Source: an uncultured Eubacteriales bacterium (GTDB lineage Bacteria > Bacillota > Clostridia > Oscillospirales > Oscillospiraceae). From it: a stretch of 54,883 nucleotides of DNA. The stretch is taken from NCBI GenBank assembly GCA_900545805.1, contig URAL01000008.1:1-54883 (forward strand), written 5' to 3'. This document shows positions 7,780 through 17,620 of the stretch, one piece after another (position 1 is the first letter of the stretch; every line of letters starts with the position of its first letter). The notes under the pieces were generated by a model that did not search any database, was not told the origin of the DNA, and saw nothing but the letters and a program-made list of their open reading frames with translations. A program made the translations under genes and the position numbers.

Positions 7780-9033
7780 TTATAACTCCAAAAATATATC
7801 CGCTCCGAGATAGCGGAGCTTATGGTCAAGATGTTCATAGCCGCGGGCTATGTGTCCCGAGTCGACTATAAGGCTTTCACCCTCGGCGGCCAGGGCCGCG
7901 ATTATCATTGCCGCGCCGCCGCGCAGATCGCCTGCGCTCACAACGGCGCCCTTGAGACTGCGCACGCCCCATACCGATGCTTTGCGCCCCTCAACGGAAA
8001 TATCCGCCCCAAAGCGTCTGAGCTCACTTGCATGGCCAAAGCGCGAGTCAAAAACATTCTCGATAAAATCAGTTCTGCCGCCGGCTTTCAAAAGCGCCGC
8101 CATAAGAAGCGGCTGCATATCCGTCGGAAACTCGGGGTACGGCCCCGTCGAAACACGGCCTGCGGAGCTCAGCTTGCCGTCGGATATAAGTCTCACGCTT
8201 CGGCGTGACGATATTATATCACAGCCGGACTGCTTTAGGAAGTGCTGAAGGCGCGAAAATTGCCGCAGATCAACTCCGCGCAGCTCTATATCCCCTCCCG
8301 TGGCGGCAGCGGCGCACAAAAATGTTGCCGAGGCTATCCTGTCGGGGATTATACGATGCCCGACATGGCTCTCGGGCTCAAAGCCCGATATTCTTATCGT
8401 ACCGGTTCCGGCGCCGGATATATACGCTCCGGCCTTGCGCAGATATTCTTGAAGATCCTCGATCTCAGGCTCTCTCGCCGCGCCGACTATGACTGTTTCA
8501 CCTTCCGCTGCACACGCTGCTATCATCGCATTTTCCGTCGCGCCGACGCTCGGGTACGGCAGTCGTATGTCAGTGCCCGTGAGCTTAGGCGCGGTGCAGA
8601 TGATTTCGCAGCCGTTCTCCTCTATCTTCGCGCCCAGCGCTTTCATCGCGTCAAGGTGCATATCGATCGGTCGTGCGCCGAGCTTGCAGCCGCCCGGCAG
8701 CGTAAGACGTGCCTCTCCGCATCGAGCCAGGAGCGCACCCATAAACAGCACAGATGAACGCATGCTCTCCATCATGCTATGCGGTATCTGGCTTGAATAC
8801 AAAGCGTGCGAATCTATGTAGACGTCATTTTCCTGCTGTTGGGCAGTGCAGCCGAGGCTGCGAAGTATTCTCAGTGAAGCGTCAACATCGCTCAGCTGAG
8901 GAACGTTCAGCAGGTCTGTTTCGATCGGGCACACGATCGAGGCCGCCAGGATAGGCAGGACCGCATTCTTTGCCCCCTGTACAAAACACGCTCCCTCAAG
9001 GCGTTTTCCTCCGTTACAATGCCATATTGCCAT
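7780..9033 (-). CDS. murA: UDP-N-acetylglucosamine 1-carboxyvinyltransferase (MurA), dcw-cluster copy
   Basis: Transfers enolpyruvate from PEP to UDP-GlcNAc, the first committed step of peptidoglycan synthesis in the cytoplasm. The 417-residue product (start at 9033, GAGG ahead) has the substrate-binding Lys-Asn pair at 22-23 and the reactive cysteine at 116 in LPGGCKLGARP, so it should be fosfomycin-sensitive in principle. A second murA lies at 35655-36959; Firmicutes commonly keep two. This copy sits between murG and ftsQ, where murB is found in Bacillus, and is the more diverged of the two by eye. It may be specialised, but nothing in the sequence shows inactivity. Confidence 0.93.
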   Translation of the reverse strand: MAIWHCNGGKRLEGACFVQGAKNAVLPILAASIVCPIETDLLNVPQLSDVDASLRILRSLGCTAQQQENDVYIDSHALYSSQIPHSMMESMRSSVLFMGALLARCGEARLTLPGGCKLGARPIDMHLDAMKALGAKIEENGCEIICTAPKLTGTDIRLPYPSVGATENAMIAACAAEGETVIVGAAREPEIEDLQEYLRKAGAYISGAGTGTIRISGFEPESHVGHRIIPDRIASATFLCAAAATGGDIELRGVDLRQFSRLQHFLKQSGCDIISSRRSVRLISDGKLSSAGRVSTGPYPEFPTDMQPLLMAALLKAGGRTDFIENVFDSRFGHASELRRFGADISVEGRKASVWGVRSLKGAVVSAGDLRGGAAMIIAALAAEGESLIVDSGHIARGYEHLDHKLRYLGADIFLEL

Positions 9034-9092
9034 AAAAAACCTCGCAGAAAGAACTTTGATCACGCCATTCTATGCTGCAAGGTGATTTTTTG

Positions 9093-10223
9093 TTATTTGC
9101 CGTTTTCCTCAACGAGAGAGAAAATTCTGTCGCATATCATATCTGTAGCCCCGGGCTTTGCAAGCTTTGCCATAGCAGCAGACATTTTTTCTATCTTATC
9201 GGCCGAGGAGAGTATATCCTTCACCGCTTTTAGGAGCTCCTTTGGCTCAAACCAGCCCTCCTCAAAGATAAGTGCTCCGCCGGCATCCTCAACTACCTTA
9301 GCGTTTTTGAACTGATGGTTATTGGTGACAAACGGAGAGGGCACGAATATCGTGGGCTTGTGCATATATGTAAGCTCGGATATCGTGGACGCTCCGGCGC
9401 GGCATAGCACAAGATCCGCCGCCGCCATGACGCGCGGCATATCGTATATGTACTCTCTGACGTCCATCCCGTTTTTTTCGTAGTCGGGAACGGTATCACG
9501 CAGATGCGTCACCATCTTCTCATATCCCTCAACACCGGCCGAGTGGATGAGCATAAATCCGGGCTTTTTGCCGGCAAGCTCAATGAAGCTGCACATGACC
9601 TCATTCATGTTCTCCGCGCCCAGCGAGCCCCATACGGAAACGACCAGCGGCTTATCCATCGGTATACCGAGCTCTGCCTTTGCCGTTTTCTTTGAATATT
9701 CGCCGAACTCGCCGCGCACAGGGGTGCCGGTAACAACAGTTTTTTCGGGGTTTTTATAGTATTTGCGGCTCTCCTCAAAGCCGAGCATTATCGTATCGAC
9801 AATGCCCGAGAGCATGCGGGTCGTAAGTCCGGGATCTGCGTTGCTCTCGTGCACGGCCGTCGGTATGCCGAGTCTTGACGCGGCCTTGAGCACGGGAAAG
9901 CACACATAGCCGCCCGTTCCGACCACGACGTCGGGCTTAAAGCGCTTTATTATCCGCTTTGCTTTCATCGTAGACAGTATAAGATGCCATGCTGCGCTTA
10001 TGTTATGGAAAAATCCTGCGATCGTTTTTTCACGGCTGAGTCCCCTGACGCGAACGGTCTCTATCTTATAGCCCGCACGGGGGACAAGGTCGGATTCCAT
10101 TTGACCGACAGCACCGATGAAAAGAAACTCGCTGTCGGGCATGAGCTCCTTTATCCGTCCGGCGACAGCAAGCGCGGGATTTATATGCCCCGCTGTGCCT
10201 CCGCAGGCAAATATTATTCTCAT
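9093..10223 (-). CDS. murG: MurG, lipid II-forming N-acetylglucosaminyltransferase
   Basis: Adds GlcNAc from UDP-GlcNAc to lipid I on the inner face of the membrane, giving lipid II. The 376-residue product has the N-terminal glycine-rich loop FACGGTAGHINPALAVA, the second glycine-rich segment VVGTGGYVCFP and the C-terminal donor site region RAGASTISELTYMHKPTIFVP, all diagnostic of GT28 MurG. It follows ftsW with a three-base gap, as expected since FtsW and MurG act in succession on lipid intermediates. Confidence 0.97.
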   Translation of the reverse strand: MRIIFACGGTAGHINPALAVAGRIKELMPDSEFLFIGAVGQMESDLVPRAGYKIETVRVRGLSREKTIAGFFHNISAAWHLILSTMKAKRIIKRFKPDVVVGTGGYVCFPVLKAASRLGIPTAVHESNADPGLTTRMLSGIVDTIMLGFEESRKYYKNPEKTVVTGTPVRGEFGEYSKKTAKAELGIPMDKPLVVSVWGSLGAENMNEVMCSFIELAGKKPGFMLIHSAGVEGYEKMVTHLRDTVPDYEKNGMDVREYIYDMPRVMAAADLVLCRAGASTISELTYMHKPTIFVPSPFVTNNHQFKNAKVVEDAGGALIFEEGWFEPKELLKAVKDILSSADKIEKMSAAMAKLAKPGATDMICDRIFSLVEENGK

Positions 10224-10226
10224 ATT

Positions 10227-11393
10227 CTATCCTCCCGCACGTCCTGCCGGTATATTTCTTGATATGCTGAGCACTATCCCCATCTCGGCCATCTGCATAA
10301 GCAGCGCCGTTCCTCCGTAGCTGAAAAACGGGAGAGAAATGCCCGTGCAGGGCACAAGATTGGTGACTACCGCAACGTTAAGTATAACCTGTATGGCCAA
10401 AAGCGTAGTTATTCCGGCTGAGACCAGAAAGCTGTATCTGTCGGCACAGTGGAGTGCTATCCAATAGCCGCGGATAATAAGAAGCGCAAATAGCGTAAGT
10501 ATGAGGAGCGCACCTATAAAACCGAGCTCCTCACACACAACAGAAAAGATAAAATCGTTGTGCTCCTCAGGCAGGTACAGATATTTCTGTCTGCTCTGAC
10601 CCAGTCCGAGGCCCGTAAGTCCTCCCGAGCCGATGGAATACAGTGACTGGACTATCTGATATCCCTCGTCCGAGGTGGAGGCAAATGGATCGCGCCATGT
10701 CGTTATTCGGGTCGAGGCATATGGGAACAGCGTCAGCAGCACGGCTATACCTCCGCCCGCCGCAACAGCGGCCGCTATGAACCAGCCCAGGCGCGCACCG
10801 CCTAGAAACAGCATAACACCGCCTATGGCAACGATAATTATAGACGCCGAAAAATGCGGCTCAAGTACCAGAAGTCCGACGATTACGGCAAGGATCGCCG
10901 CAAACGGCAGTATGCCGCGGCGAAAGCTTCTCATCCTGCCGCGGCGTTCACATATCATCAATGCAAAGGACAGTATTATGCCGATCTTTGCGATCTCCGA
11001 CGGCTGGATCGTAAACGCGCCGAGGCCTATCCAGCGCCTTGCTCCGTTTGCATTCGTTCCTATTACGGGAACGAGCATGAGCAGCACAATGGCCGCGATA
11101 AGAAGAGGCACGGAAAAGCGCTTATAAAAGCCTACCGGCAGACGCGAGCACACTATCATCGCCGCAACTCCCAGCGCGGCAAATATAAGCTGCCTTATGA
11201 AATAGTATGCAGGCTTTCCTCCGGTAACGCCGCCGGGATCAAAATACGCCCTGGCAAAGCTTGCCGACAGCACCATCGTAACTCCGATAGTCAAAAGTAT
11301 CATAACAAGCGCGAGGAAGGATATATCCATTCCCGTGCGCTTGGTTTTATCCTTCGCTTCCCTTATCCTGAGCTCGGCACTGCCGTACTGCAT
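10227..11393 (-). CDS. ftsW: FtsW/SpoVE-type SEDS peptidoglycan glycosyltransferase
   Basis: A 388-residue polytopic membrane protein of the SEDS family, which polymerises lipid II into glycan strands together with a class B PBP. About ten hydrophobic segments are visible. Family blocks include GARRWIGLGAFTIQPSEIAKIG, the LEPHFSASIIIV segment, and the C-terminal PFFSYGGTALL. The basic N-terminal lead (REAKDKTKRTG) is cytoplasmic. Place between mraY and murG and the presence of a PBP upstream in the same operon argue for FtsW (or its sporulation relative SpoVE) rather than RodA. Confidence 0.94.
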   Translation of the reverse strand: MQYGSAELRIREAKDKTKRTGMDISFLALVMILLTIGVTMVLSASFARAYFDPGGVTGGKPAYYFIRQLIFAALGVAAMIVCSRLPVGFYKRFSVPLLIAAIVLLMLVPVIGTNANGARRWIGLGAFTIQPSEIAKIGIILSFALMICERRGRMRSFRRGILPFAAILAVIVGLLVLEPHFSASIIIVAIGGVMLFLGGARLGWFIAAAVAAGGGIAVLLTLFPYASTRITTWRDPFASTSDEGYQIVQSLYSIGSGGLTGLGLGQSRQKYLYLPEEHNDFIFSVVCEELGFIGALLILTLFALLIIRGYWIALHCADRYSFLVSAGITTLLAIQVILNVAVVTNLVPCTGISLPFFSYGGTALLMQMAEMGIVLSISRNIPAGRAGG

Positions 11394-11410
11394 AGGCGCA
11401 TCCTCCGTTA

Positions 11411-12424
11411 TCAGAGCTGGAAACGATTATATACTCCTATGAATGAAATAATTGCAAAAACAAGGGATATGGAAGTAAAGAGCGCAAAGAGCTCTTTTTC
11501 TTTCCACTTTTTGCCTGTCCATCCTCCCATTTCGAGGTGATGATGAAACGGCGCCATTTTAAACACGCGCTTTCCGTGGGTAAGCTTAAAATACGTTACC
11601 TGAATTATATCGGAAAGCGTTTCAATTATATATATTATGCCGAGGGTTATCAGGATAAGCGGCATATCGTAGGCAAAGGCGAGAGCGGCTATAGCTCCGC
11701 CGAGAAACAGCGAGCCGGTGTCTCCCATAAACACCTTGGCAGGGTTGAAGTTATAAACGAGAAAGCCCATAAGACCGCCGAGAAGCGCCGAGGCGAAGAT
11801 ACCGAGCGCCATATATTTATCTCCCCAAAGGAAGCTTACCGCCGCAAAGAACAGGCATACGGGGATGCTCGTTCCGCTGGCAAGGCCGTCGACACCGTCG
11901 GTTATATTGACTGCGTTGACCGTTCCGACAATAATAAACGCCGCGAGGATGAAATAGATGACCTCCGGGATATAGACCTCGGTGTTCCAGAACGGGATAT
12001 AAAGATGCGTCGATATATAGCCCATCCTGCGCAGCAGCAGTACAAAGACAAGTGCCGCGACGAGCTGCAGCAGAAATTTTGCCTTGGCGCTCAGGCCGAG
12101 GTTCTGCTTCTTGCGCAGCTTCTCCCAGTCGTCAAGAAAGCCGATGGCACCAAAGACGAGTGCAAACAGCAAAACAAATATATGCGTAAAATCTCCGCTG
12201 CGCATGGAATCAAAGCCTACCGTCAGGCAGACGAGGGTGCAGGCGCTTATGAAGATGACTCCGCCCATCGTAGGCGTTCCCGATTTTGACATATGCCAGG
12301 TCGGTCCGTTTTCCTTTATCTCCTGCCCCGCTTTGATTTTTTTGAGCCAGGGCACATAAAATCTGCCTACAATGACCGCGGTTATGAACGCCATAACCAG
12401 CGCAAGGGTCAGCTTAAGAGTCAT
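11411..12424 (-). CDS. mraY: MraY, phospho-MurNAc-pentapeptide transferase
   Basis: Integral membrane enzyme that transfers phospho-MurNAc-pentapeptide to undecaprenyl phosphate, forming lipid I. The 337-residue product has the MraY signatures GTPTMGGVIF (residues 48-57 by eye), the DDWEKLRKKQNLGLSAK block with its catalytic aspartates, NAVNITDGVDGLASG, and the HHHLEMGGW loop. About ten membrane segments are seen. Its ATG overlaps the stop of murE by four bases. In most clusters murF lies between murE and mraY; here they are fused head to tail without it. Confidence 0.97.
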   Translation of the reverse strand: MTLKLTLALVMAFITAVIVGRFYVPWLKKIKAGQEIKENGPTWHMSKSGTPTMGGVIFISACTLVCLTVGFDSMRSGDFTHIFVLLFALVFGAIGFLDDWEKLRKKQNLGLSAKAKFLLQLVAALVFVLLLRRMGYISTHLYIPFWNTEVYIPEVIYFILAAFIIVGTVNAVNITDGVDGLASGTSIPVCLFFAAVSFLWGDKYMALGIFASALLGGLMGFLVYNFNPAKVFMGDTGSLFLGGAIAALAFAYDMPLILITLGIIYIIETLSDIIQVTYFKLTHGKRVFKMAPFHHHLEMGGWTGKKWKEKELFALFTSISLVFAIISFIGVYNRFQL

Positions 12425-13875
12425 TTTTTGCTCCTCTTCTCTATATGTTCTGCGACTATCTCACGTTCATCCATGTGATGCTTTTCATGGCCGACGACCT
12501 GATAGTCCTCATGGCCTTTGCCGGCAAGCAATATTACATCATTTGCCCTGTGGTTGTCAATCGCCCATTTTATTGCCTCGGCGCGGTCGCATATCGTGAC
12601 ATGCTCCGTTTTCTTTCCCTCAAGTCCGGCGAGTATCTCATCGATTATCGCCTGCGGCTCCTCCGTGCGGGGATTATCGCTCGTTACGATGACAAAATCT
12701 GCGTTATCGGCCGCTATTGCTCCCATTATGGGACGCTTTGTCCTGTCTCTGTCTCCGCCGCAGCCGAAAAGGGCGACGAGCCGGCCTGCGTGATCGGCTC
12801 TGAGCGCCTTGAGCGCATTCTCCAGCGCATCCGGCGTATGGGCATAGTCGATAACGATGGTATAGTCTCCGTCGGTCGGAACGAGCTCCATGCGGCCCTT
12901 TACGCCGTGCGCCGTTTCCATCGCCTTTGCGCAGTCAGCAAGGCTTATGCCCAGAGCAAGGCCGACGGCTATGGTATTGAGCGCATTATAGACCGAAAAG
13001 CGTCCCGGTATCGCAAGTCTCACGGCTGCGCTCTCTCCGTCAAAACGGGCTGTGAAGGAAACTCCCTTTGCCGAGAGCTTTATATCATGCGCGGTAAGCA
13101 ATGCATCCTTATCCTCCGCCGAATATGTCATGAGCCTGCACGTGGCGTTTTTCATCATTGCGTCTGCCCACGCATCGTCGATGTTTATACATCCGACGCG
13201 GCAGGTCTTGAACAGCCTCGCCTTGGCGTGCGCGTACTCCTGCATGGTGTGATGGAAATCAAGATGATCCTGCGTAAGATTCGTAAACGCGCCGACGGCA
13301 AAGTCTATCCCCGCGACGCGGCTGAGCACCAGTGAGTGAGACGAGACCTCCATTACGACATGAGTGCATCCTGCCTCATGCATCTGCGCGAAAAGCTGCT
13401 GGAGCTCAAGGCTTTCGGGAGTTGTACGCTCGGTGTGGATAAACTCGTCGCCTATCATATTCCCGTTAGTTCCGACAAGGCCGACCTTCGCGCCGAGCGA
13501 CTTTTCCAGCAAATGCTTGAGCAGATACGTAGTCGTGGTTTTTCCGTTTGTTCCGGTGATGCCGATGATCTTCATTTTACCTGCCGGATCGCCGAAGAAT
13601 TCGCGGCTTATAAGTGCAAGCGCCCTGCGGCAGTCTCCGACCAGAACATACGGCACCTCAACCTGCGGCACTCTGTCGCAGACCACGACCGCCGCGCCAT
13701 TTTGGGCGGCCGACGGGATGTATTTGTATCCGTCGGTAGCAAAGCCTGATATAGCAACAAATAAATCACCAGGCTTTGTCGTGCGCGAATCGTAGCTTAT
13801 TCCGCCTATCTCGCATTCAGGGGAAGCGGCAAGCTTTATCACGTCTATATTTTTTATAAGCTGTGACAATTTCAT
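12421..13875 (-). CDS. murE: MurE, UDP-MurNAc-L-Ala-D-Glu:meso-diaminopimelate ligase
   Basis: Cytoplasmic Mur ligase that adds the third residue of the stem peptide. From the ATG at 13875 (GAGGATG ahead) it has 484 residues. The ATP site GITGTNGKTTTT is at 105-116, the central domain carries EVSSHSL and TNLTQDHLDFH, and DNPRTEEP in the C-terminal domain is the DNPR signature for meso-diaminopimelate rather than lysine. So the cell wall is predicted to be mDAP-type. It follows the PBP gene by 22 bases. Confidence 0.95.
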   Translation of the reverse strand: MKLSQLIKNIDVIKLAASPECEIGGISYDSRTTKPGDLFVAISGFATDGYKYIPSAAQNGAAVVVCDRVPQVEVPYVLVGDCRRALALISREFFGDPAGKMKIIGITGTNGKTTTTYLLKHLLEKSLGAKVGLVGTNGNMIGDEFIHTERTTPESLELQQLFAQMHEAGCTHVVMEVSSHSLVLSRVAGIDFAVGAFTNLTQDHLDFHHTMQEYAHAKARLFKTCRVGCINIDDAWADAMMKNATCRLMTYSAEDKDALLTAHDIKLSAKGVSFTARFDGESAAVRLAIPGRFSVYNALNTIAVGLALGISLADCAKAMETAHGVKGRMELVPTDGDYTIVIDYAHTPDALENALKALRADHAGRLVALFGCGGDRDRTKRPIMGAIAADNADFVIVTSDNPRTEEPQAIIDEILAGLEGKKTEHVTICDRAEAIKWAIDNHRANDVILLAGKGHEDYQVVGHEKHHMDEREIVAEHIEKRSKK

Positions 13876-13897
13876 CTGTACATCATCCTCATATCTT

Positions 13898-16222
13898 TCA
13901 GTATCGTCCGAGTATGCTTTCATCGTCAGAAACGAGAGTTACCTCAACGACCGTTCCGTGCTTTACATCGGCTCCGGCCTTGACGCTCTGCGTGAGCACC
14001 CTTTGAGCTTCAGGGTCTTGCACAACGTTGCTGCTGCGAACAAAGACTCCATATTTCCCAAGCTCCTCAACAGCCTCGGCGTAGCTAAGTCCTCTTACGC
14101 CCGGCATTATTTCAAGCGCCGCCGACGGGCTTGCGCCGGCATAAGCTATGACCGTGCTGCCCTCGGCAATAACGGTTCCCGTAAGCGGCAGCTGAGCCGT
14201 CACCGTTGCGCCGGAGCCTATGACGCGGCACTCAAAGCCTGCGTCCGCAAGCGTTTTTTTCGCCTCGTCAATGCTCATGCCGTCAAGCTTCGGCACGGCT
14301 TTATCCGCTTTTTCGGAAGTATCGTCGTACACGGGCTCTATGCCCATATACGGCAGGATATCGGCAAACATTTTGCCGACAGTCGGCGCCGCCATCTGGC
14401 CGCCGGAGACATAAACTCCCGAACCGCTGCCCGGAGTATCGAGCATAACGAGAAGCGCGATCTGCGGATCGTCGGCCGGAGCAAAGCCGATAAACGACAC
14501 GATGTATTCCTTTTTGCCGGTCTGCGCCTCGTAGCTTACCTTTTCGGACGTGCCGGTCTTGCCGCCGATACGGTAGCCTGCTACAGCTGCGTTGCGCCCT
14601 GTGCCCTCGTTCGGGTCGCCGACGACCTGCTCTAAGATAGAGCACACGGTTTTACTGGTTTCCTCCCTTATGACTCTGCGCACAACTGTCGGCTTATGAT
14701 TATACACCGACTGCCCGTCAGAGTCCAGTAAACTTTCAACTACATACGGCTGCATGAGGTTTCCGCCGTTTACGCAGGCGCTCACGGCTGTAATTAGCTG
14801 AAGCGGCGTTATGGTGAAGGTTTGGCCGAAGGAGGCCGCCGCAAGCTGAGATTTGTTTTTTTCACTGTAAAATGTATCCTCGCTCCACCATATGCTGCCG
14901 CTCTCGCCGCCAAGGTCTATACCGGTCTTTGCGGTCAGCTGCTGCGAGCTGTCGCCCGTAAGCTCCAGAAAGCCAAAGGCATCGCAGTATTTATAGAAGG
15001 TCTGCGCACCGACGCGCATGCCTATGTTCACAAACGCTGCGTTGCATGAGTGCTGTACGGCCTGAGTGAGGCTCTGTGAGCCGTGACCAGTTGTTTTCCA
15101 GCAGCGCACAGGATTTGTTCTGCCCGGAACGCTGACGCTGCCGCCGCAGAAAAAGCTGTCATCAAGGCTGACCCTGCCCTCCTCGAGAGCCATGGACAGC
15201 GTTATTATCTTGAACGTAGAGCCCGGCTCATATGTATCCGACAGCGTTTTATTGCGCCATTGCAGGCGCTGAGCATCGGCAAGCAGCCGGTCCTTTTCCT
15301 CCTGAGTCGATGCCTCATCTATGGATCTCTTCGCCTCATCGCCGACATCCAGGAAATTATTGAGATCATAGCCGCCGATGGATGCCATGGCAAGTATCTT
15401 TCCGGTATTTACGTCCATTGCGATAGCGCCCGCTCCGTTTTGGATATCATAGTCCTCGACCGCCTGGTAAAGCGTCTTCTCAACATAATGCTGTATTGTA
15501 AGGTCGATAGTCGTCACAAGATCAAGGCCGTCTTCCGCTCCCATATATCCCTCGAACTGGTCGAAGAGCAGATCCGTGCCGTAGGCGTTTGCAAGGCGTA
15601 TATACTTACCGGCCGTTCCGCGCAGAGCGGAATCATACTGCGCCTCGACTCCGTCAAGGCCGTAGTTATCTGTTCCGACAAAGCCTATGACATGACAGGC
15701 AAGCGATGAGTAGGGGTAGTACCTCTTTGTATCGCTTTCAAGGCGCACACCCTTGAGCTTATATTCATTTTTAAATGCGCGCACCTTATCGGCCGTCTCC
15801 TTTTCGACCTTGCGGGCGACGGTGACATACCACGAGCCGTTATTTTCGGTCTTTTTGAGTATATCATTGCGGTCAAGCCCCAGTATCTCGGACAGCTTAT
15901 CGGCGATGAGCTCCCTGTCCTCCTTGTACATGGCGATCTCTGCGGGACTGAGGTAGACATTGTCCACATTCGCGCTCATTGCGAGGATGTTCATGTTGCA
16001 GTCGTATATCGTTCCGCGCTCGGCGGAGCTTCCGGTTTCGCGCAGCTGCTGGCTTATGGCAAGCTCCTCATACTTGTCATGGTCGCGCACCTGCAGAATA
16101 TAAAGCCTCGCCGCGAGCACCGCAAATGCAAGTATGCCGCACACTGCCATGAGAAATAGTGTGCGGCGCACCATCGTCCGATTCGGGCTGCTTACTGTCT
16201 TTTTACTTTCTGTTTTGCGCAT
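13898..16222 (-). CDS. Class B penicillin-binding protein with PASTA domains (SpoVD/PBP2X type)
   Basis: A 774-residue membrane-anchored transpeptidase, partner of FtsW in septal or cortex wall synthesis. Order of parts: cytoplasmic tail, one membrane segment (about 19-44), the PBP dimerisation domain, then the transpeptidase domain with STFK (335-338, catalytic serine), SCN (392-394) and KTGT (554-557). Two PASTA-like repeats close the protein (about 640-705 and 706-774), as in SpoVD, PBP2X and PBP1 of Bacillus. The start at 16222 is supported by GGAAGGAG. I leave the symbol empty because vegetative FtsI/PbpB and sporulation SpoVD cannot be told apart here. Confidence 0.92.
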   Translation of the reverse strand: MRKTESKKTVSSPNRTMVRRTLFLMAVCGILAFAVLAARLYILQVRDHDKYEELAISQQLRETGSSAERGTIYDCNMNILAMSANVDNVYLSPAEIAMYKEDRELIADKLSEILGLDRNDILKKTENNGSWYVTVARKVEKETADKVRAFKNEYKLKGVRLESDTKRYYPYSSLACHVIGFVGTDNYGLDGVEAQYDSALRGTAGKYIRLANAYGTDLLFDQFEGYMGAEDGLDLVTTIDLTIQHYVEKTLYQAVEDYDIQNGAGAIAMDVNTGKILAMASIGGYDLNNFLDVGDEAKRSIDEASTQEEKDRLLADAQRLQWRNKTLSDTYEPGSTFKIITLSMALEEGRVSLDDSFFCGGSVSVPGRTNPVRCWKTTGHGSQSLTQAVQHSCNAAFVNIGMRVGAQTFYKYCDAFGFLELTGDSSQQLTAKTGIDLGGESGSIWWSEDTFYSEKNKSQLAAASFGQTFTITPLQLITAVSACVNGGNLMQPYVVESLLDSDGQSVYNHKPTVVRRVIREETSKTVCSILEQVVGDPNEGTGRNAAVAGYRIGGKTGTSEKVSYEAQTGKKEYIVSFIGFAPADDPQIALLVMLDTPGSGSGVYVSGGQMAAPTVGKMFADILPYMGIEPVYDDTSEKADKAVPKLDGMSIDEAKKTLADAGFECRVIGSGATVTAQLPLTGTVIAEGSTVIAYAGASPSAALEIMPGVRGLSYAEAVEELGKYGVFVRSSNVVQDPEAQRVLTQSVKAGADVKHGTVVEVTLVSDDESILGRY

Positions 16223-16287
16223 AGCTGCTCCTTCCAGGCAAAAATACATCAGTACATACTATATTTTTGCCGCGTGAAATATGCAGC

Positions 16288-16674
16288 TTATCCGTTATCG
16301 ATCACCACAGCCTTATCCTCGGGCTCTGTATCTATTGTCTGCTCGCGGCGCTGAAGTGAGCTCTGCATTCCGAGCCTCTCCTTTGCGTCCTTTTCCAGCT
16401 CATCAAGGTTCTGAGCGAATTCATACTCTATGCGCAGCCGCCTGTTTTCCTCCAGAAGTGAGTCGAGCTTATGACTTAGCTCTAAATTTTCGTCGCTTAC
16501 CGCCGTGAGCTCAGCACGCGTAAAAAGTGAGAAAATGAGCATTGCGGCACTCATGAGTGCAAGGATAATCAGCAGTGCAGTCGGCACCGCGGTTCGCAGT
16601 CTCCGTCCGGAGACTGCAGCGCGCTTTATTTTTTGCTTTGAGCCGTATTGATATTCACAGCCGGAGCTTTTCAA
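16288..16674 (-). CDS. ftsL: FtsL-like cell division protein
   Basis: A 128-residue bitopic protein: basic cytoplasmic lead (KQKIKRAAVSGRRLR), one membrane segment at about 29-51, then an extracellular coiled coil (SDENLELSHKLDSLLEENRRLRIEY is split here by heptad leucines) and an acidic tail. The final ...AKERLGMQ before the tail is a feature shared by FtsL/DivIC proteins. Sequence identity in this family is poor, so the call rests on topology and on position between rsmH and the PBP gene, where ftsL always lies. It would link the PBP/FtsW pair to FtsQ. Confidence 0.82.
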   Translation of the reverse strand: MKSSGCEYQYGSKQKIKRAAVSGRRLRTAVPTALLIILALMSAAMLIFSLFTRAELTAVSDENLELSHKLDSLLEENRRLRIEYEFAQNLDELEKDAKERLGMQSSLQRREQTIDTEPEDKAVVIDNG

Positions 16675-16680
16675 GAGATA

Positions 16681-17619
16681 CTACACCCTTTCGGCGACGC
16701 GGAGCTTTGCGCTTCTCGCACGCGGATTGAAATTCAGCTCATCCTCATCCGGCAGTATCGGTTTTCTGTACACGCTCCTGAGCGTCTGCTTAAAGCCGCA
16801 GACGCATATCGGAGCCTCTCTCGGACAGGTGCAGCCGTTTTCCCTTGCGGCTATGCCCGTCTTTACTATTCTGTCCTCAAGTGAGTGGAAGCTAATGACG
16901 CACAGTCTGCCGCCGGGCTTTAATCTGTCCGGCGCTGTTTTCATCATTTTATCCACCGCACCGAGCTCGTCGTTGACGGCGATCCTTATCGCCTGGAAGC
17001 TGCGCTTTGCAGGGTGCTGCTTTTCGCGCAGCGCCGCAGCGGGCATGGCGGAGCGAATCACATCTACAAGCTCAATCGTCGTTTCTATAGGCTTTGCGTT
17101 TCTGCGCTCGACTATGCGCGAGGCAATGCGCCGTGCGTAGCGCTCCTCACCGAAATCGCGCAGGATGCGCACAAGCTCGGCCTCGTCCCAGTCATTTACG
17201 ACGTTGTATGCCGTCAATACACTTGTATTGTCCATGCGCATGTCCAGCGGAGCGTCGTTCATATACGAAAAGCCGCGCTCCGCCTCATCAAGCTGCGGCG
17301 ACGATACACCGAGGTCAAAAAGCATCCCGTCGACTGCGTCTATGCCGAGCTCATCGAGTATCTGCGAAACGTCGCAGAAGTTTCCGTGAACGAGCGTCAT
17401 TTTGTCGGCATACTCCGCAAGGCGCTCGCCTGTGCGCCTTATTGCGCTTTCGTCGCGGTCGATGCCTATGAGTCTGCCCGTGTCCAGGCGCTTTAGTATC
17501 TGCTCGGAGTGTCCTCCGAGGCCGAGGGTCCCGTCAACATATATGCCGTCGGGCTTTATGTTGAGGTTTTCTATACATTCATTCAAAAGCACGGATATGT
17601 GCTTTGCTTCGTTTGGCAT
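16681..17619 (-). CDS. rsmH: RsmH (MraW), 16S rRNA m4C1402 methyltransferase
   Basis: A 312-residue SAM-dependent methyltransferase that modifies C1402 of 16S rRNA in the ribosomal P site. Motifs: HISVLLNECIENL at the N-terminus, the SAM loop DGTLGLGGHSEQIL, DLGVSSPQLD and RGFSY, and the C-terminal SFHSLEDRIVK. It is separated by one base from mraZ and by six from ftsL; the mraZ-rsmH pair is nearly universal at the head of dcw clusters. Confidence 0.97.
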   Translation of the reverse strand: MPNEAKHISVLLNECIENLNIKPDGIYVDGTLGLGGHSEQILKRLDTGRLIGIDRDESAIRRTGERLAEYADKMTLVHGNFCDVSQILDELGIDAVDGMLFDLGVSSPQLDEAERGFSYMNDAPLDMRMDNTSVLTAYNVVNDWDEAELVRILRDFGEERYARRIASRIVERRNAKPIETTIELVDVIRSAMPAAALREKQHPAKRSFQAIRIAVNDELGAVDKMMKTAPDRLKPGGRLCVISFHSLEDRIVKTGIAARENGCTCPREAPICVCGFKQTLRSVYRKPILPDEDELNFNPRARSAKLRVAERV

Positions 17620-17620
17620 A

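Noticed and set aside
12445..13335. A 296-codon plus-strand frame in murE
   Set aside because: Antisense shadow; murE has its ATP-binding and DNPR motifs intact on the other strand.
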